A stretch of 64,000 bases of DNA from Pseudomonadota bacterium (GCA_008501585.1 QQUN01000078.1:38363-102362), one strand, 5' to 3'; counted from the stretch's first letter, positions 17,983-28,529 are shown. The notes: generated by a model from the sequence alone, not told the origin. Numbers and translations are program-made.

Positions 17983-18912
17983 TCAAGGTGCCACCCACAT
18001 GACCAGACTGACCAGGGCCAGCATGAGTAGGCACATGAGCAAGGCGCGCCATAGTAATCCGATCGCACCCTGCATGGATTCAACGCGGACGTCTTCACCG
18101 GCACCCAGTTCTGGGCGCTCGACCAGCGCCCCGGACTGCTGGATGGGCATGCCCAACCGCAGGCCAAGCGCACCGCCCCCGCTGGCCAACACTATACCCG
18201 AACTCGGTTCGGACCATTGCGCCGCCTGGGTGCGCCAGCACAGTATGGCATCCTCGAAATTGCCAACGATGGCAAACGAGGCGCCGGTCAGGCGCGCCGG
18301 CACCCAGTCCAGCACACTGAACGCCTTGCGTGCGAAACGATCGAGCACGACCTGCTCGCCTCCGCCACCGGCGCGGTGCCAGCGTCGCACCAGAAAATCG
18401 GACAGCCGGTAGGCCACGGCACCGGCCGGCCCCGGCAGCACCACGAACCAGAAGATCACGCCAAAGACGTTGCGATGCGCCGCAAGCAGGGCCTCCTCGA
18501 CGGCCAGGCGCGCCACATCGCTGTCACTGGCTTCGGGATAGCTTTCGCCGCGCCACTGCTCGAGCAGGTGACGCGCCCGGTTGAGCTCGCCCATGCCCAG
18601 GGCGAGATGGATGTCGGTGAAATAATGGCTCTCGTGCCGGAACCCGAGCGTCAGGTACAGCACGAACAGGTTGAATGCCACGGCCAGCACGGGATGTACC
18701 GACCACAAGACCAGATGCGCCAGCAACGCCGCCAGGGTCGCCAGCCCGACGAAGGCACACCAGAAGAACACCGCACTGCCGGCCCGGCCAGCGTAGGTGC
18801 GCCGCGCGCAACCATCGGCCAACCGGTTGAGCGGTGCGTGAACCCAGCGCTCGACCGACAAGGGACGAACCTGTTCGATCAACAGTGCCAATACGATTGC
18901 AAGGAGTTTCAT
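17983..18912 (-). CDS. CobD/CbiB family membrane protein
   Basis: A 309-residue inner-membrane protein with an N-terminal helix (MKLLAIVLALLIEQVRPL), helices near 50-90 and 150-175, and one at the C-terminus. It matches the CobD/CbiB superfamily, whose enzyme member attaches aminopropanol to cobyric acid. Betaproteobacteria often carry this shorter, AmpE-like relative outside cobalamin clusters; no other cob gene is near. I therefore doubt a B12 role. It is 21 bases upstream of the thiolase gene on the same strand. Confidence 0.75.
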   Translation of the reverse strand: MKLLAIVLALLIEQVRPLSVERWVHAPLNRLADGCARRTYAGRAGSAVFFWCAFVGLATLAALLAHLVLWSVHPVLAVAFNLFVLYLTLGFRHESHYFTDIHLALGMGELNRARHLLEQWRGESYPEASDSDVARLAVEEALLAAHRNVFGVIFWFVVLPGPAGAVAYRLSDFLVRRWHRAGGGGEQVVLDRFARKAFSVLDWVPARLTGASFAIVGNFEDAILCWRTQAAQWSEPSSGIVLASGGGALGLRLGMPIQQSGALVERPELGAGEDVRVESMQGAIGLLWRALLMCLLMLALVSLVMWVAP

Positions 18913-19008
18913 TCAGGCCGCAAGGATGGGGTCGGGACGGACGGGAATCGCTGACGAACATACCATAATTCAGCCCGAATCCAGATGGTCACACCGGCCC
19001 GGAAAATA

Positions 19009-19617
19009 CTAGCGCGGCTCGCCGAGGAATCGAGACAGCATCACCAGCATGCCGGCCGTGGCTCCCCAGATGTGGTAGTGCTGCCAGGGCATGGCGTAGT
19101 ACGTCCGCTCACGGCCGTCGATCAGCAAGCGCTCCTGCCGCCGGTTTGCCGGGTCGATGAGAAAGCCGAGCGGCACTTCGAAGATCTCGGCCACTTCGAA
19201 GGTATCGGGCGTCAGTTCAAACGGCGGTTGCACCAATCCGACCACCGGTGTGACCCGAAACCCGGTGCCGGTGTGGTAGTCGGCCAGCGAACCGAGCAGT
19301 TCGACCCGTTCGGGATGAAGGCCGATCTCCTCGTGCGTTTCGCGCAAGGCGGTCATTTCCGGACTGCGGTCGCCCGCCTCAACGCGCCCACCGGGGAAGC
19401 TGACCTGGCCCGGATGGTGGTGCAGGTGATCGGTCCGCCGGGTGAGCAGCACGGTCAGGCCGTCGCTACGATCGATCAGCGGCACCAGCACCGCCGCCGG
19501 GCGCAACCGCTCAGGCGCCGCGTCGTCACGCATCACCGCCGGGCGTGGCGACTCGGCAAAGCGTTGTCGCAGCGCGGGCGCCGTCAGCAGCGGGTCGGGA
19601 AATGTGCCGGGTTGCAT
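19009..19617 (-). CDS. Nudix hydrolase, CoA pyrophosphatase type
   Basis: A 202-residue Nudix protein. The Nudix box GGRVEAGDRSPEMTALRETHEEIGL (split here as GGRVEAGD... RETHEEIGL) fits Gx5Ex7REUxEExGU. Just upstream, HLHHHPGQVSFPGG is the UPF0035 signature of the CoA-diphosphatase (NudL/PCD1) subgroup, which hydrolyses CoA and its derivatives to phosphopantetheine and ADP. It begins six bases after the retropepsin-like gene and is probably translated from the same mRNA. Confidence 0.9.
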   Translation of the reverse strand: MQPGTFPDPLLTAPALRQRFAESPRPAVMRDDAAPERLRPAAVLVPLIDRSDGLTVLLTRRTDHLHHHPGQVSFPGGRVEAGDRSPEMTALRETHEEIGLHPERVELLGSLADYHTGTGFRVTPVVGLVQPPFELTPDTFEVAEIFEVPLGFLIDPANRRQERLLIDGRERTYYAMPWQHYHIWGATAGMLVMLSRFLGEPR

Positions 19618-19622
19618 CGTGA

Positions 19623-20270
19623 TCAGTACCGTTTGCGCAAGGTCAGGCTGTCGCCGGCGCGTTGCATCTCCATCCGGTTGAGCACGCTCATGCCCAGCAA
19701 GGCAACGGGCAACTCGGAGTCATGCACCGCGGCGTCGACCTGGTGCAGGCTCACGCCGGCCAGATTGATCTCCGCCAGCTTGACGACCCAGGTGCGAACC
19801 AGGCCGTTGGCCGTTTGCGACATGCTGGGCCGGCCGTGTTTCAGGTAGTCGATGCGGGCGCGCTCGGCGTCCGAACGGCTCAGCGCCACCATGCTGGCAC
19901 CGGTGTCGATCAGGAAGCGCATCGGCGCGCCGTTGATGCTGCCGCTGGCCAGAAAATGCCCCCGGGCATCGGCGGTGAGGTTAACCGTCGGGGCATCCGT
20001 GGCCGCCGCCGACTTGACGACCCGCTGGCCCAGACGCAGGGTCTCGCGTGCGCCATCGATCTCGACCACCACCTGCTCGCCCTGCACCGATACGACCTTG
20101 ACGCCGTCGCGGGTGCTGCGACCCACGCCAACCGTCGTCGGCCGCCCGCCATCAATGACCAGCACCGCCTTGCCGGGGAACACCCCGGCCACCGCCACTT
20201 CCGTTGCCTGCACAACGCCTGGCGCGATGAGCGCGGCACACAACAGCATTCTCACCACCTGTCCTGACAT
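19623..20270 (-). CDS. Periplasmic retropepsin-like aspartic protease (clan AA)
   Basis: A 215-residue secreted protein. Residues 1-23 are a signal peptide ending VVQA. A beta-rich domain of about 70 residues precedes a retropepsin domain with the catalytic motif LIDTGAS (Asp122) and LLGMSVLNR, as in the TIGR02281 group. Only one catalytic Asp is present, so it should act as a homodimer. The start at 20270 is preceded by GGAGAAG; an upstream start would give a poor signal sequence. Its substrate is unknown. The Nudix gene follows after six bases. Confidence 0.87.
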   Translation of the reverse strand: MSGQVVRMLLCAALIAPGVVQATEVAVAGVFPGKAVLVIDGGRPTTVGVGRSTRDGVKVVSVQGEQVVVEIDGARETLRLGQRVVKSAAATDAPTVNLTADARGHFLASGSINGAPMRFLIDTGASMVALSRSDAERARIDYLKHGRPSMSQTANGLVRTWVVKLAEINLAGVSLHQVDAAVHDSELPVALLGMSVLNRMEMQRAGDSLTLRKRY

Positions 20271-20360
20271 CGACTTCTCCGAAGCTGCACATGCAATCGC
20301 CATCATAACGCCTCACGCCCGCCGCGTACCGACGCCTGGCCGTTGCCATGGGCGTTGAAA

Positions 20361-20399
20361 TGAGACGGCCGGGCACCGCAAAAGTGCCCGGCCGTCTCA
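20361..20399. terminator. Strong 16-base hairpin downstream of the YjfB-like gene
   Basis: TGAGACGGCCGGGCAC and its perfect complement flank a seven-base loop CGCAAAA. It lies 17 bases after the stop of the minus-strand small gene. The T-run is short on either strand, so a terminator role is likely but not certain. Confidence 0.6.
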
Positions 20400-20415
20400 A
20401 ACGAGGTGCGATCTG

Positions 20416-20604
20416 TCAGACGAAGACGTCGATGCTGCGACCGACCGTGGCGTTCGGATCCGGCGCCTTCGCGGGCTCGGGTAAGGCCGCGATCAATTGC
20501 GCAGCATTGCTGGCGGCAATGTCCTGTGCCTTGCGCTGCATGAGCAGCGCCGTCTGGGTCTGTACATCGCTCAGCGTAGCAGCGGAAACCGCGGACACAT
20601 CCAT
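20416..20604 (-). CDS. YjfB-like putative motility protein
   Basis: A 62-residue protein: MDVSAVSAA at the start, a central helix QTQTALLMQRKAQDIAASNAAQLIAALP and the C-terminus VGRSIDVFV. This matches the YjfB family of small putative motility proteins (PF14070). It ends eight bases before the start region of nothing else downstream but begins seven bases after the yajQ stop, so it is the second gene of a yajQ transcript. A chemotaxis locus is present elsewhere in the window. Function is undefined. Confidence 0.8.
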   Translation of the reverse strand: MDVSAVSAATLSDVQTQTALLMQRKAQDIAASNAAQLIAALPEPAKAPDPNATVGRSIDVFV

Positions 20605-20611
20605 CAGGGCA

Positions 20612-21097
20612 TCAATCCCGGAAGTTTTCGTACTGCAAAGGATAGTCGGTGATTTCCTTGCGCACCAGGGCGATACACTCTTGCAGGTCGTCGCGCTTCT
20701 TGCCGGACACCCGGATCGATTCGCCCTGGATGGCCGCCTGCACCTTGACCTTGCCGTCCTTGATCAGCTTGACGATCTTCTTGGCCAGATCCTGCTCGAC
20801 CCCCACGCGCACGCGGATCTCCTGCTTGACCTTGTTGCCACCGACCTTCTGCAGCTTCTCTTCCTCAAGGCAGCGTACGTCGATCTTCTTGGCGGTCAGC
20901 TCGGGCAACAGGATGGCCTTCATCTGATCGATCTGGAAGTCGTTGTCGCCGTGCAGGGTCAGCAGCTTGTCCTTGTGCTCGACGCGGGCATCGGTGCCCT
21001 TGAAGTCGTAGCGATTGCTGATTTTCTTGTTGGCGCTGTCGATCGCGTTGTTCAGCGACACCATGTCCACCTCGGAGGTGATGTCAAATGAAGGCAT
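20612..21097 (-). CDS. yajQ: YajQ family nucleotide-binding protein
   Basis: A 161-residue protein with two ferredoxin-like domains, full length for the family. It opens MPSFDITSEVDMVSLNNAID and ends ITDYPLQYENFRD, both diagnostic of YajQ. Some members (Xanthomonas) bind cyclic di-GMP and act with transcription factors; others bind nucleotides or RNA. The specific ligand here is unknown. It lies just upstream of the YjfB-like gene, and an HD-GYP gene and chemotaxis genes elsewhere in the window indicate active c-di-GMP and motility control. Confidence 0.94.
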   Translation of the reverse strand: MPSFDITSEVDMVSLNNAIDSANKKISNRYDFKGTDARVEHKDKLLTLHGDNDFQIDQMKAILLPELTAKKIDVRCLEEEKLQKVGGNKVKQEIRVRVGVEQDLAKKIVKLIKDGKVKVQAAIQGESIRVSGKKRDDLQECIALVRKEITDYPLQYENFRD

Positions 21098-21190
21098 AAC
21101 CGCTCCTGTCTGTCCTGATTACCGTTCAAACCCTGCATAAAATGGCAACGGCGGCCAGAGCCGCCGCCTGCCACGCCATCCGGTGCGACC

Positions 21191-21514
21191 TCAACCGAAA
21201 TGGCAGACGTAGTGCATCGGCGAGCCCACCACCTGGATGTCGAAACTCGACGAACCGGCCACATTGAAGGTCTGACCCGCCTCGAAATTGCGCCACTCCG
21301 CCTCGCCGCCCATGCGCACGCTGCACGCACCAGCGACGATCTCCATCACCTCGGGCGCGCCCGTGGTGAAGGTCAGCGTGGCCGGCATGATCACTCCGAC
21401 CGATTTGCGACTGCCATCGGCCAGCGTAATGCCATGGCTGACGCATTTTCCGCCAAAGTAAACATTGGCTTCCTTGGCGACCGAAACGCCTTCGATCAGC
21501 GCTTTTTCTGTCAT
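21191..21514 (-). CDS. ppnP: Pyrimidine/purine nucleoside phosphorylase (UPF0345)
   Basis: A 107-residue cupin of the PpnP family, which cleaves several nucleosides with phosphate to base and ribose-1-phosphate. Diagnostic segments are ANVYFGGKCVSHGI, RKSVGVIMPATLTF, PEVMEIVAG and FDIQVVGSPMHYVCHFG. The start at 21514 follows a clear GGGAG; the longer frame upstream reads into the gap after the DUF2788 gene. It stands alone between the DUF2788 and yajQ genes. Confidence 0.92.
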   Translation of the reverse strand: MTEKALIEGVSVAKEANVYFGGKCVSHGITLADGSRKSVGVIMPATLTFTTGAPEVMEIVAGACSVRMGGEAEWRNFEAGQTFNVAGSSSFDIQVVGSPMHYVCHFG

Positions 21515-21542
21515 GGTTTTCTCCCTCAACCCCTCCCCGGGG

Positions 21543-21773
21543 TCACTCGATACCCAACAAACGGGCGATAAAACCCTTGGCGATGAAGCCGACAAATCCC
21601 AAGCCCAGTGCCATGAACATCCACACCGTACCGTACTTGCCGGCCTTGGACTCCTTCGCCAGATTTCCGATGATGAACAGCATGTAGAGAATCAACCCGC
21701 CGAAGCAGACCTTGAGCGAAATCTCTTCGAATTCCGCAACGGTCAGGCCAAACAGGATGGCATCACCTTCCAC
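21543..21773 (-). CDS. DUF2788 family small membrane protein
   Basis: A 76-residue protein with two transmembrane helices (about residues 22-38 and 50-68) connected by NLAKESKAGKYGT. The N-terminus EGDAILFGLTVAEFEEISLKVCFGGLILYML and the pattern match DUF2788. No function is known. It begins 12 bases after the argG stop on the same strand and is followed after 28 bases by ppnP, so it may ride on the arginine transcript. Confidence 0.8.
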   Translation of the reverse strand: MEGDAILFGLTVAEFEEISLKVCFGGLILYMLFIIGNLAKESKAGKYGTVWMFMALGLGFVGFIAKGFIARLLGIE

Positions 21774-21785
21774 GCCGATTAACCC

Positions 21786-23015
<1,230 letters not shown>

Positions 23016-23078
23016 AGCTTTTCCTGACGATAAGACATGCCGCGGATCACGCGGCCAGATTCCAATCCACCCGCGCGG

Positions 23079-24002
23079 TCAGCTGTCCACGCGGCCAATA
23101 ACGAGATACTCGAGCAGCGCCTTCTGCGCATGCAGACGGTTTTCCGCCTCGTCCCATACCACCGACTGCGGCCCGTCGATCACCCCGGCCGTCACCTCTT
23201 CGCCGCGATGCGCCGGCAGGCAGTGCATGAAGACAGCGTCCTTCGCCGCCACACGCATCATGTCCTCGTCCACGCACCAGTCGGCGAAGGCCTTCATGCG
23301 TTCCTCGTTCTCGGCTTCGAAGCCCATCGAGGTCCACACATCGGTGGTCACCAGGTCGGCGCCCTTGCACGCTTCCATGGGATCGGCGAACTGTTCGAAG
23401 TGCGAGTTGCCGTACAGGCCTGCGCGCTCGGGCTCGACTTCATAGCCCGGCGGGGTCGACACATGTACGTTGAAGTCCAGCAGCTCGGCCGCCTGCAGCC
23501 AGGTGTTGCACATGTTGTTCGAGTCACCGATCCACGCCACCGTCTTGCCGCGGATATCGCCGCGGTGCTCGATGAAGGTGTAGATGTCGGCCATGATCTG
23601 GCAGGGGTGGTACTCGTTGGTCAGGCCGTTGATGACCGGCACGCGCGAATTTTCGGCAAAACGCTCGATCACCGACTGCTCGAAGGTGCGGATCATCACC
23701 GCATCGCTCATGCGCGAGATCACCTGCGCCGCATCCTCGACCGGCTCGCCGCGCCCCAGTTGCGAGTCGCGGGTATTCAGGTAGATCGCCGAGCCACCCA
23801 GCTGGTGCATGCCGGCTTCGAAAGACAGCCGCGTGCGCGTGCTGGCCTTCTCGAAGATCATCACCAGCGTACGGTCGAACAAGGGGTGATGCGTCTCGTA
23901 GCGCTTGAACTTGTCCTTGATCCAGCGGGTGCGCTCGAACAGATACGCATATTCCTCGCGGGTGAAATCCTTGAACTGCAGATAATGTTTGATGGCGTTC
24001 AT
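23079..24002 (-). CDS. argF: Ornithine carbamoyltransferase
   Basis: A 307-residue enzyme forming citrulline from ornithine and carbamoyl phosphate. The carbamoyl-phosphate loop KASTRTRLSFEAGM, the site HPCQIMADI and the ornithine-binding HCLPAHRGEEV (catalytic Cys) are all intact. It forms cytoplasmic trimers. argD ends 20 bases upstream and argG follows 63 bases downstream on the same strand. Confidence 0.98.
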   Translation of the reverse strand: MNAIKHYLQFKDFTREEYAYLFERTRWIKDKFKRYETHHPLFDRTLVMIFEKASTRTRLSFEAGMHQLGGSAIYLNTRDSQLGRGEPVEDAAQVISRMSDAVMIRTFEQSVIERFAENSRVPVINGLTNEYHPCQIMADIYTFIEHRGDIRGKTVAWIGDSNNMCNTWLQAAELLDFNVHVSTPPGYEVEPERAGLYGNSHFEQFADPMEACKGADLVTTDVWTSMGFEAENEERMKAFADWCVDEDMMRVAAKDAVFMHCLPAHRGEEVTAGVIDGPQSVVWDEAENRLHAQKALLEYLVIGRVDS

Positions 24003-24021
24003 GACACGCTCTTGTGGTCGG

Positions 24022-25194
24022 CTATGCCGACAAAAACTTGCGGATCAGCGGCGCAAGCGCTGCGATCAACGATTTTGCGTCCGCATCGGTAAAGGTCAGG
24101 GGCGGCAACAGGCGGATGACCCGCTCGGCCGTCACGTTGATCAGCACGCCCGCCTCGAGCGCCATGCCGACCAGTTCGCCACACGGGCGATCGAGTTCGA
24201 CCCCGATCATCAGCCCGTCACCGCGAATATCCGTAACCCCGGCGACACCGTCGAGCGCCGCCGCCAGGCCGTCGCGGATCTGCGCACCGCGCGCGGTGGC
24301 GTTGTCGAGCAGGCCATCGCGCGCCATGACCTCCAGCGTCGTCAGGCCCGCCGTGCACGCCAGCGGATTGCCGCCAAAGGTCGAGCCGTGATTGCCCGGG
24401 CCAAACACCCCCTTGGCACGCCCTGCCGTCAGACACGCGCCGACCGGCACGCCGGAGCCCAGGCCCTTCGCCAGCGACATGACATCCGGCACGATGCCGG
24501 CCCACTGATGGGCAAACCACTTGCCGGTCCGGCCAACGCCACACTGCACTTCGTCGACGATGAGCAGCCACTGATGCGCATCGCACAGCGCGCGCAGCGC
24601 CTTGAGGTATTCGATATGGGCGGCGCGGATACCGCCCTCACCCTGAATGGGTTCGAGCATCACCGCCACCACGTCGTGGTTGGTCTTGGCAACCTGCTCG
24701 ACAGCGGCAATATCATCGAAGGGTACGCGGATGAAGCCCGGCACCAGCGGCTCGAAGCCGGCCTGGACCTTGCGGTTGCCGGTGGCCGACAGCGTCGCCA
24801 GCGTCCGCCCGTGAAACGCCTGCTCCATCACCACGATGGCCGGCTGCGCAATGCCGCGCTTGTGGCCGTAGTAACGCGCCAGCTTGATCGCCGCCTCGTT
24901 GGCTTCGCAGCCGGAGTTGGCAAAGAACACCTCGTCCATCTGCGACAACCCGGCCAACCGGTCGGCCAGCGCCTCTTGCGCCGGAATGCGGTACAGATTG
25001 GAGGTGTGCAGCACCCGGCCGGCCTGCTCGGCCAGCGCCTTGACCAGATCCGGATGGTTGTGGCCCAGCGTGGACACCGCAATCCCGGCCAGCGCGTCGA
25101 GGTAGCGCTTGCCTTCGGTATCGAACAGGTACGCCCCTTCACCGTGGGAAAACGCCACCGGCTGGCGGCCATAGGTGTTCATGACATGCGACAT
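24022..25194 (-). CDS. argD: Acetylornithine aminotransferase
   Basis: A 390-residue class III PLP aminotransferase converting N-acetylglutamate semialdehyde to N-acetylornithine. Landmarks: FANSGCEANEAAIKLAR, IVDEVQCGVGRTGKW (cofactor Asp), SLAKGLGSGVPVGA (PLP Lys) and HGSTFGGNPLAC. Of two candidate ATGs (25194 and 25182) the first has a GGGG stretch at reasonable spacing and is chosen. It heads the argD-argF-argG cluster. A succinyldiaminopimelate aminotransferase side activity is known for the family. Confidence 0.95.
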   Translation of the reverse strand: MSHVMNTYGRQPVAFSHGEGAYLFDTEGKRYLDALAGIAVSTLGHNHPDLVKALAEQAGRVLHTSNLYRIPAQEALADRLAGLSQMDEVFFANSGCEANEAAIKLARYYGHKRGIAQPAIVVMEQAFHGRTLATLSATGNRKVQAGFEPLVPGFIRVPFDDIAAVEQVAKTNHDVVAVMLEPIQGEGGIRAAHIEYLKALRALCDAHQWLLIVDEVQCGVGRTGKWFAHQWAGIVPDVMSLAKGLGSGVPVGACLTAGRAKGVFGPGNHGSTFGGNPLACTAGLTTLEVMARDGLLDNATARGAQIRDGLAAALDGVAGVTDIRGDGLMIGVELDRPCGELVGMALEAGVLINVTAERVIRLLPPLTFTDADAKSLIAALAPLIRKFLSA

Positions 25195-25493
25195 GCAAAA
25201 GCCCCAGAATCAGGAATCAGAATTTGATCCGTTCAAAACACGTACGGCGGCCGTCGCCGCCGTGAACTGTAAGCGTTCGATGGTAAGTGAAACACGCTTT
25301 GATGTACATATTGGCCGGCAAACGGGCTGGCGCGCCGCCTGCCGGCAAACGTGCACAGCCCACGGAAACACCTCAATTTCTGCTAGAATCCCGGCCTGTC
25401 GCGCGACGTCCGTCAGGGGCCATACAGAGCCCCAAGCGCCGTGCTTTCGGGAGGGGCCGCGGCTCATACACGAGCCCGGACAGACATAACAAC
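25195..25493. other. Intergenic region between argD and the DUF3579 gene
   Basis: 299 bases separate two divergent genes and contain no credible gene. On the plus strand an extended minus-10 element TGCTAGAAT (25381-25389) lies 105 bases before the DUF3579 start; its minus-35 is poor. A GC-rich leader with GAGCCCC...GGGGCCGCGGCTC (25430-25466) can fold. I do not recognise an ArgR operator or a riboswitch. Confidence 0.5.
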
Positions 25494-25790
25494 ATGACCA
25501 CAAAGATCCAGAGTTTTGTCATTGTCGGCGTCACGCGGGACGGCAAGAAGTTCCGACCCAGCGACTGGGCCGACCGACTGTGCGGCATCATGTCGGCCTT
25601 CGGCGCCGACAACCGCATGCGCTACTCCCCTTACGTCCGGCCCGGCTGCACGCTGACGGGCGACAAGAGCGTCGTCGTCGACGCCCGGCTCTACGACATC
25701 GAGCCGCTGGCCTACAAGTTCCTGGTCAACTTCGCCGACGACAACAACCTCACCATCGACCCCATCGATCCGGAACACAGCGCGGTCTGA
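25494..25790 (+). CDS. DUF3579 family protein
   Basis: A 98-residue soluble protein: opening MTTKIQSFVIVGVTRDGKKFRPSDWADRLCG, then VVVDARLYDIEPLAYKFLVNFADDNNL. It matches DUF3579, a betaproteobacterial family of unknown function found near argD and rpsT in Rhodocyclales and Burkholderiales. The start is fixed by homology at the ATG of MTTKIQSF. A bidirectional terminator follows before rpsT. Confidence 0.85.
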   Translation: MTTKIQSFVIVGVTRDGKKFRPSDWADRLCGIMSAFGADNRMRYSPYVRPGCTLTGDKSVVVDARLYDIEPLAYKFLVNFADDNNLTIDPIDPEHSAV

Positions 25791-25836
25791 CCAAGTCAGC
25801 CCGACCGGCCGCCACACGGCGCCTCGGCCATCAAAC

Positions 25837-25865
25837 AAAAAAGGCGACCCGAGGGTCGCCCTTTT
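25837..25865. terminator. Bidirectional terminator between DUF3579 gene and rpsT
   Basis: AAAAAAGGCGACCC-GA-GGGTCGCCCTTTT: an eight-base GC stem extended by A/T on both sides, placed between two convergent stop codons. Confidence 0.88.
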
Positions 25866-25885
25866 CATGGTACTGCTCGCAACGC

Positions 25886-26152
25886 TCAGGCGGCCATCCC
25901 TTTGATCGCTGCAGACAGGCGGCTCTTGTGGCGCGCAGCAGCGTTCTTGTGGATGATTCGCTTGTCAGCGATGGTATCGATGGTTTTCATCGAGCTCTGG
26001 AACAGAGTGCGGGCAACGTCCTGATCGCCTGCATCGACTGCCTTACGCACAGCCTTGATCGCAGTGCGAAGACGCGAGCGCAGGCTTGCGTTGTGAGCAC
26101 GCGCGGCGTCGTTTTGGCGAGCGCGCTTGCGGGCTTGTGCCGTATTGGCCAT
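25886..26152 (-). CDS. rpsT: 30S ribosomal protein S20
   Basis: An 88-residue three-helix protein that binds 16S rRNA near the base of the body. [26 protein letters not shown] at the start and [18 protein letters not shown] at the end are diagnostic. The start at 26152 gives the canonical length. It is divergent from murJ, an arrangement common in betaproteobacteria, and converges on the DUF3579 gene. Confidence 0.98.
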   Translation of the reverse strand: MANTAQARKRARQNDAARAHNASLRSRLRTAIKAVRKAVDAGDQDVARTLFQSSMKTIDTIADKRIIHKNAAARHKSRLSAAIKGMAA

Positions 26153-26286
26153 AAGTCTTCGTCCGTGTTGGTAGATACTGAAAGCGCGAGATGATAGCGC
26201 GTCAGGCCCGCCCACGCAAGCCAAACGCGCACTCCACTGATTCGGATACAACACAGTATCATGCGCAGTTTGCCGGATCGATCCCG

Positions 26287-27822
26287 ATGAACCTGCTTCG
26301 CGCCCTCGCCACGGTCAGCAGCATGACGCTGATTTCACGCATCCTCGGCTTTGCCCGGGATTTCGTGATCGCGCGCGCCTTTGGCGCCGGCGTGGCGACC
26401 GATGCCTTCTTCGTCGCCTTCCGCCTGCCCAACCTGCTACGCCGCATGTTTGCCGAAGGCGCGTTCTCGCAAGCCTTCGTGCCGATCCTGGCCGAATACA
26501 AGAATCGTCGCGGCGAGTCCGAAGCGCAGGCGCTGATATCCAAGGTCGCCACCTTGCTCGGACTGGTGGTGCTGCTCATTTCCATCCTCGGCGCCGTGGC
26601 CGCGCCGTTGATCATCTATGTCTCCGCACCCGGCTTTGCCGCCGAGGCCGACAAGTTCGCCCTCACCGTCGAACTGACCCGCATCACCTTCCCCTATATT
26701 TTCTTCATGTCGCTGGTGGCGCTGTCGGGCGGCGTGCTCAACACCTGGAGCCGCTTCGCCATCCCGGCCTTCACGCCGGTGCTGCTCAACCTCAGTTTCA
26801 TCGGCATGGCACTGTTCGCCGCGCCGCTGTTCGACCCGCCCGTGCTGGCACTGGCCTGGGCGGTGTTTCTCGGTGGCGCCCTGCAGCTGATCCTCCAGTT
26901 GCGGCCGCTGGCGCGCATCGGCATGCTGCCGCGCTTCCGGCTCGACACCAAGGACCCGGGCGTGCGGCGCATCCTCTACTTGATGGCGCCGGCCATTCTC
27001 GGCGTCTCGGTGAGCCAGATCTCGCTGCTCATCAACACCATCTTCGCCTCCTTTCTGACCAGCGGCAGCGTCTCGTGGCTGTATTTTGCCGACCGCCTGA
27101 TGGAGTTCCCCGCCGGCCTGCTGGGCGTGGCCCTGGGCACCATCCTGCTGCCCAGCCTCGCCAAATGCCATGCCGACGAAGACCCCACGCAGTTCTCCGA
27201 CCTGCTCGACTGGGGCCTGCGCCTGACCCTGATGCTCACCCTGCCGGCAGCCCTGGCCCTGGCCGTGCTGGCCGTGCCGCTGGTCGCCACGCTGTTCCAC
27301 TATGGCGCCTTCAGCGCCACCGACGTACTCAACACCCGCACGGCCCTGATTGCCTACAGCGTCGGCCTCACCGGCATGATCCTGGTGAAGGTGCTGGCGC
27401 CGGGCTTCTACGCCCGCCAGGACATCCGCACACCGGTCAAGATTGCGCTGATCACGCTGGCCGCCACGCAGTTGATGAACCTGGCCTTCATCGGCCCGCT
27501 CAAGCACGCCGGCCTGGCCTTGTCGATTGGCGTCGCCGCCTGCCTGAATGCGGGCCTGCTCTACCGGGGGCTGCGCCAGCGCGGCGTATTCACGCCACGC
27601 CCGGGCTGGGGGCCGTTCGCGCTCAAGCTCACCGTCGCACTCATGGCGCTGGGCACGGTGATGTGGTTTGCCAAGGGCACCGACCTGAGCTGGACGGCCG
27701 AAGGCGGCTGGGCGCGCGCGCTCCGCTTGTCGCTGGTCGTGCTCGCCGGCATCGCGACCTACTTCGCCACCTTGTTCGCGCTCGGTTTTCGCCTGCGCGA
27801 TTTCTCGCGCAGGGCGGCTTGA
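26287..27822 (+). CDS. murJ: Lipid II flippase MurJ
   Basis: A 511-residue MOP-superfamily transporter with about 14 transmembrane helices that flips lipid II to the periplasmic side for peptidoglycan synthesis. Landmarks: [48 protein letters not shown] and [29 protein letters not shown]. The start at 26287 ([14 protein letters not shown]) is the family-typical one. It is divergent from rpsT and is followed by the PEBP gene after 68 bases. Confidence 0.97.
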   Translation: MNLLRALATVSSMTLISRILGFARDFVIARAFGAGVATDAFFVAFRLPNLLRRMFAEGAFSQAFVPILAEYKNRRGESEAQALISKVATLLGLVVLLISILGAVAAPLIIYVSAPGFAAEADKFALTVELTRITFPYIFFMSLVALSGGVLNTWSRFAIPAFTPVLLNLSFIGMALFAAPLFDPPVLALAWAVFLGGALQLILQLRPLARIGMLPRFRLDTKDPGVRRILYLMAPAILGVSVSQISLLINTIFASFLTSGSVSWLYFADRLMEFPAGLLGVALGTILLPSLAKCHADEDPTQFSDLLDWGLRLTLMLTLPAALALAVLAVPLVATLFHYGAFSATDVLNTRTALIAYSVGLTGMILVKVLAPGFYARQDIRTPVKIALITLAATQLMNLAFIGPLKHAGLALSIGVAACLNAGLLYRGLRQRGVFTPRPGWGPFALKLTVALMALGTVMWFAKGTDLSWTAEGGWARALRLSLVVLAGIATYFATLFALGFRLRDFSRRAA

Positions 27823-27890
27823 ACACACGGCGCGAGAAGTCGGCCTAGAATGCAGGCATCGCTTTTTCGACACCGCTTGAGGAGACGCCC

Positions 27891-28520
27891 GTGAAGATTT
27901 CCAGTCGCAGCCTGACCGACGGCCAGCCGATCGACGGCACCTACGCCTTCTGCGTGCCGGCCGCCGAGGGCCATGTCACGCTGAGCAGCAACCGCAACCC
28001 GCATATCGCCTGGTCCGACCTGCCGGCGGGGACCCGCTCGCTGGTGCTGATCTGCCACGACCCGGATGTCCCGAGCCGGGGTGACGACGTCAACCAGGAA
28101 GGGCGCTCGATACCCGCCGATCTGCCCCGGGTCGATTTTTTCCATTGGGTACTGATCGACATTGACCCGGCGCTTGGTGAGCTACCCGAAGGCGCATTCT
28201 CATCGGGCGTCACCGCCCGCGGCAAACCCGGCCCCGCCGGGCCGAACGGCACGCAACAAGGCATCAACGACTACACCGGGTGGTTCGCCAGCGATCCGGA
28301 CATGACCGGCGACTACCATGGCTATGACGGCCCCTGCCCGCCGTGGAACGACAGCATCAGCCATCGCTACATCTTTACGCTCTTTGCCACCGATCTGGCC
28401 GCCTGCCCGGTTGGCGGGCGCTTTACGGGGCAGGATGTGCGCTCGGCCATCGCCGGCCATGTCCTCGGCGAGGCGGCGCTGACGGTGCGCTACAGCCTGA
28501 ACCCCGCCGTTCCGGCCTGA
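27891..28520 (+). CDS. YbhB/YbcL family (PEBP) protein
   Basis: A 209-residue phosphatidylethanolamine-binding-like protein. DLPAGTRSLVLICHDPDVPSRG, VDFFHWVLIDID and HRYIFTLFATD form the anion-binding pocket of the RKIP/YbhB family. No signal peptide is seen. The start is GTG at 27891, with GAGGAG seven bases upstream. Bacterial members have no firmly known role. A GC-rich hairpin follows before the convergent phosphofructokinase gene. Confidence 0.9.
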   Translation: MKISSRSLTDGQPIDGTYAFCVPAAEGHVTLSSNRNPHIAWSDLPAGTRSLVLICHDPDVPSRGDDVNQEGRSIPADLPRVDFFHWVLIDIDPALGELPEGAFSSGVTARGKPGPAGPNGTQQGINDYTGWFASDPDMTGDYHGYDGPCPPWNDSISHRYIFTLFATDLAACPVGGRFTGQDVRSAIAGHVLGEAALTVRYSLNPAVPA

Positions 28521-28529
28521 TTCACCTGC

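Noticed and set aside
17983..18912. Cobalamin biosynthesis role for the CobD/CbiB-like gene
   Set aside because: No other cob gene nearby and the protein is closer to the AmpE-like relatives common in betaproteobacteria; family named without pathway.
25430..25466. Possible structured leader before the DUF3579 gene
   Set aside because: The pairing is short and interrupted and fits no riboswitch class I know, so it is only mentioned in the gap entry.
25210..25503. A minus-strand open frame in the argD upstream gap
   Set aside because: Cys/Arg-rich, overlapping the DUF3579 start, no family resemblance.
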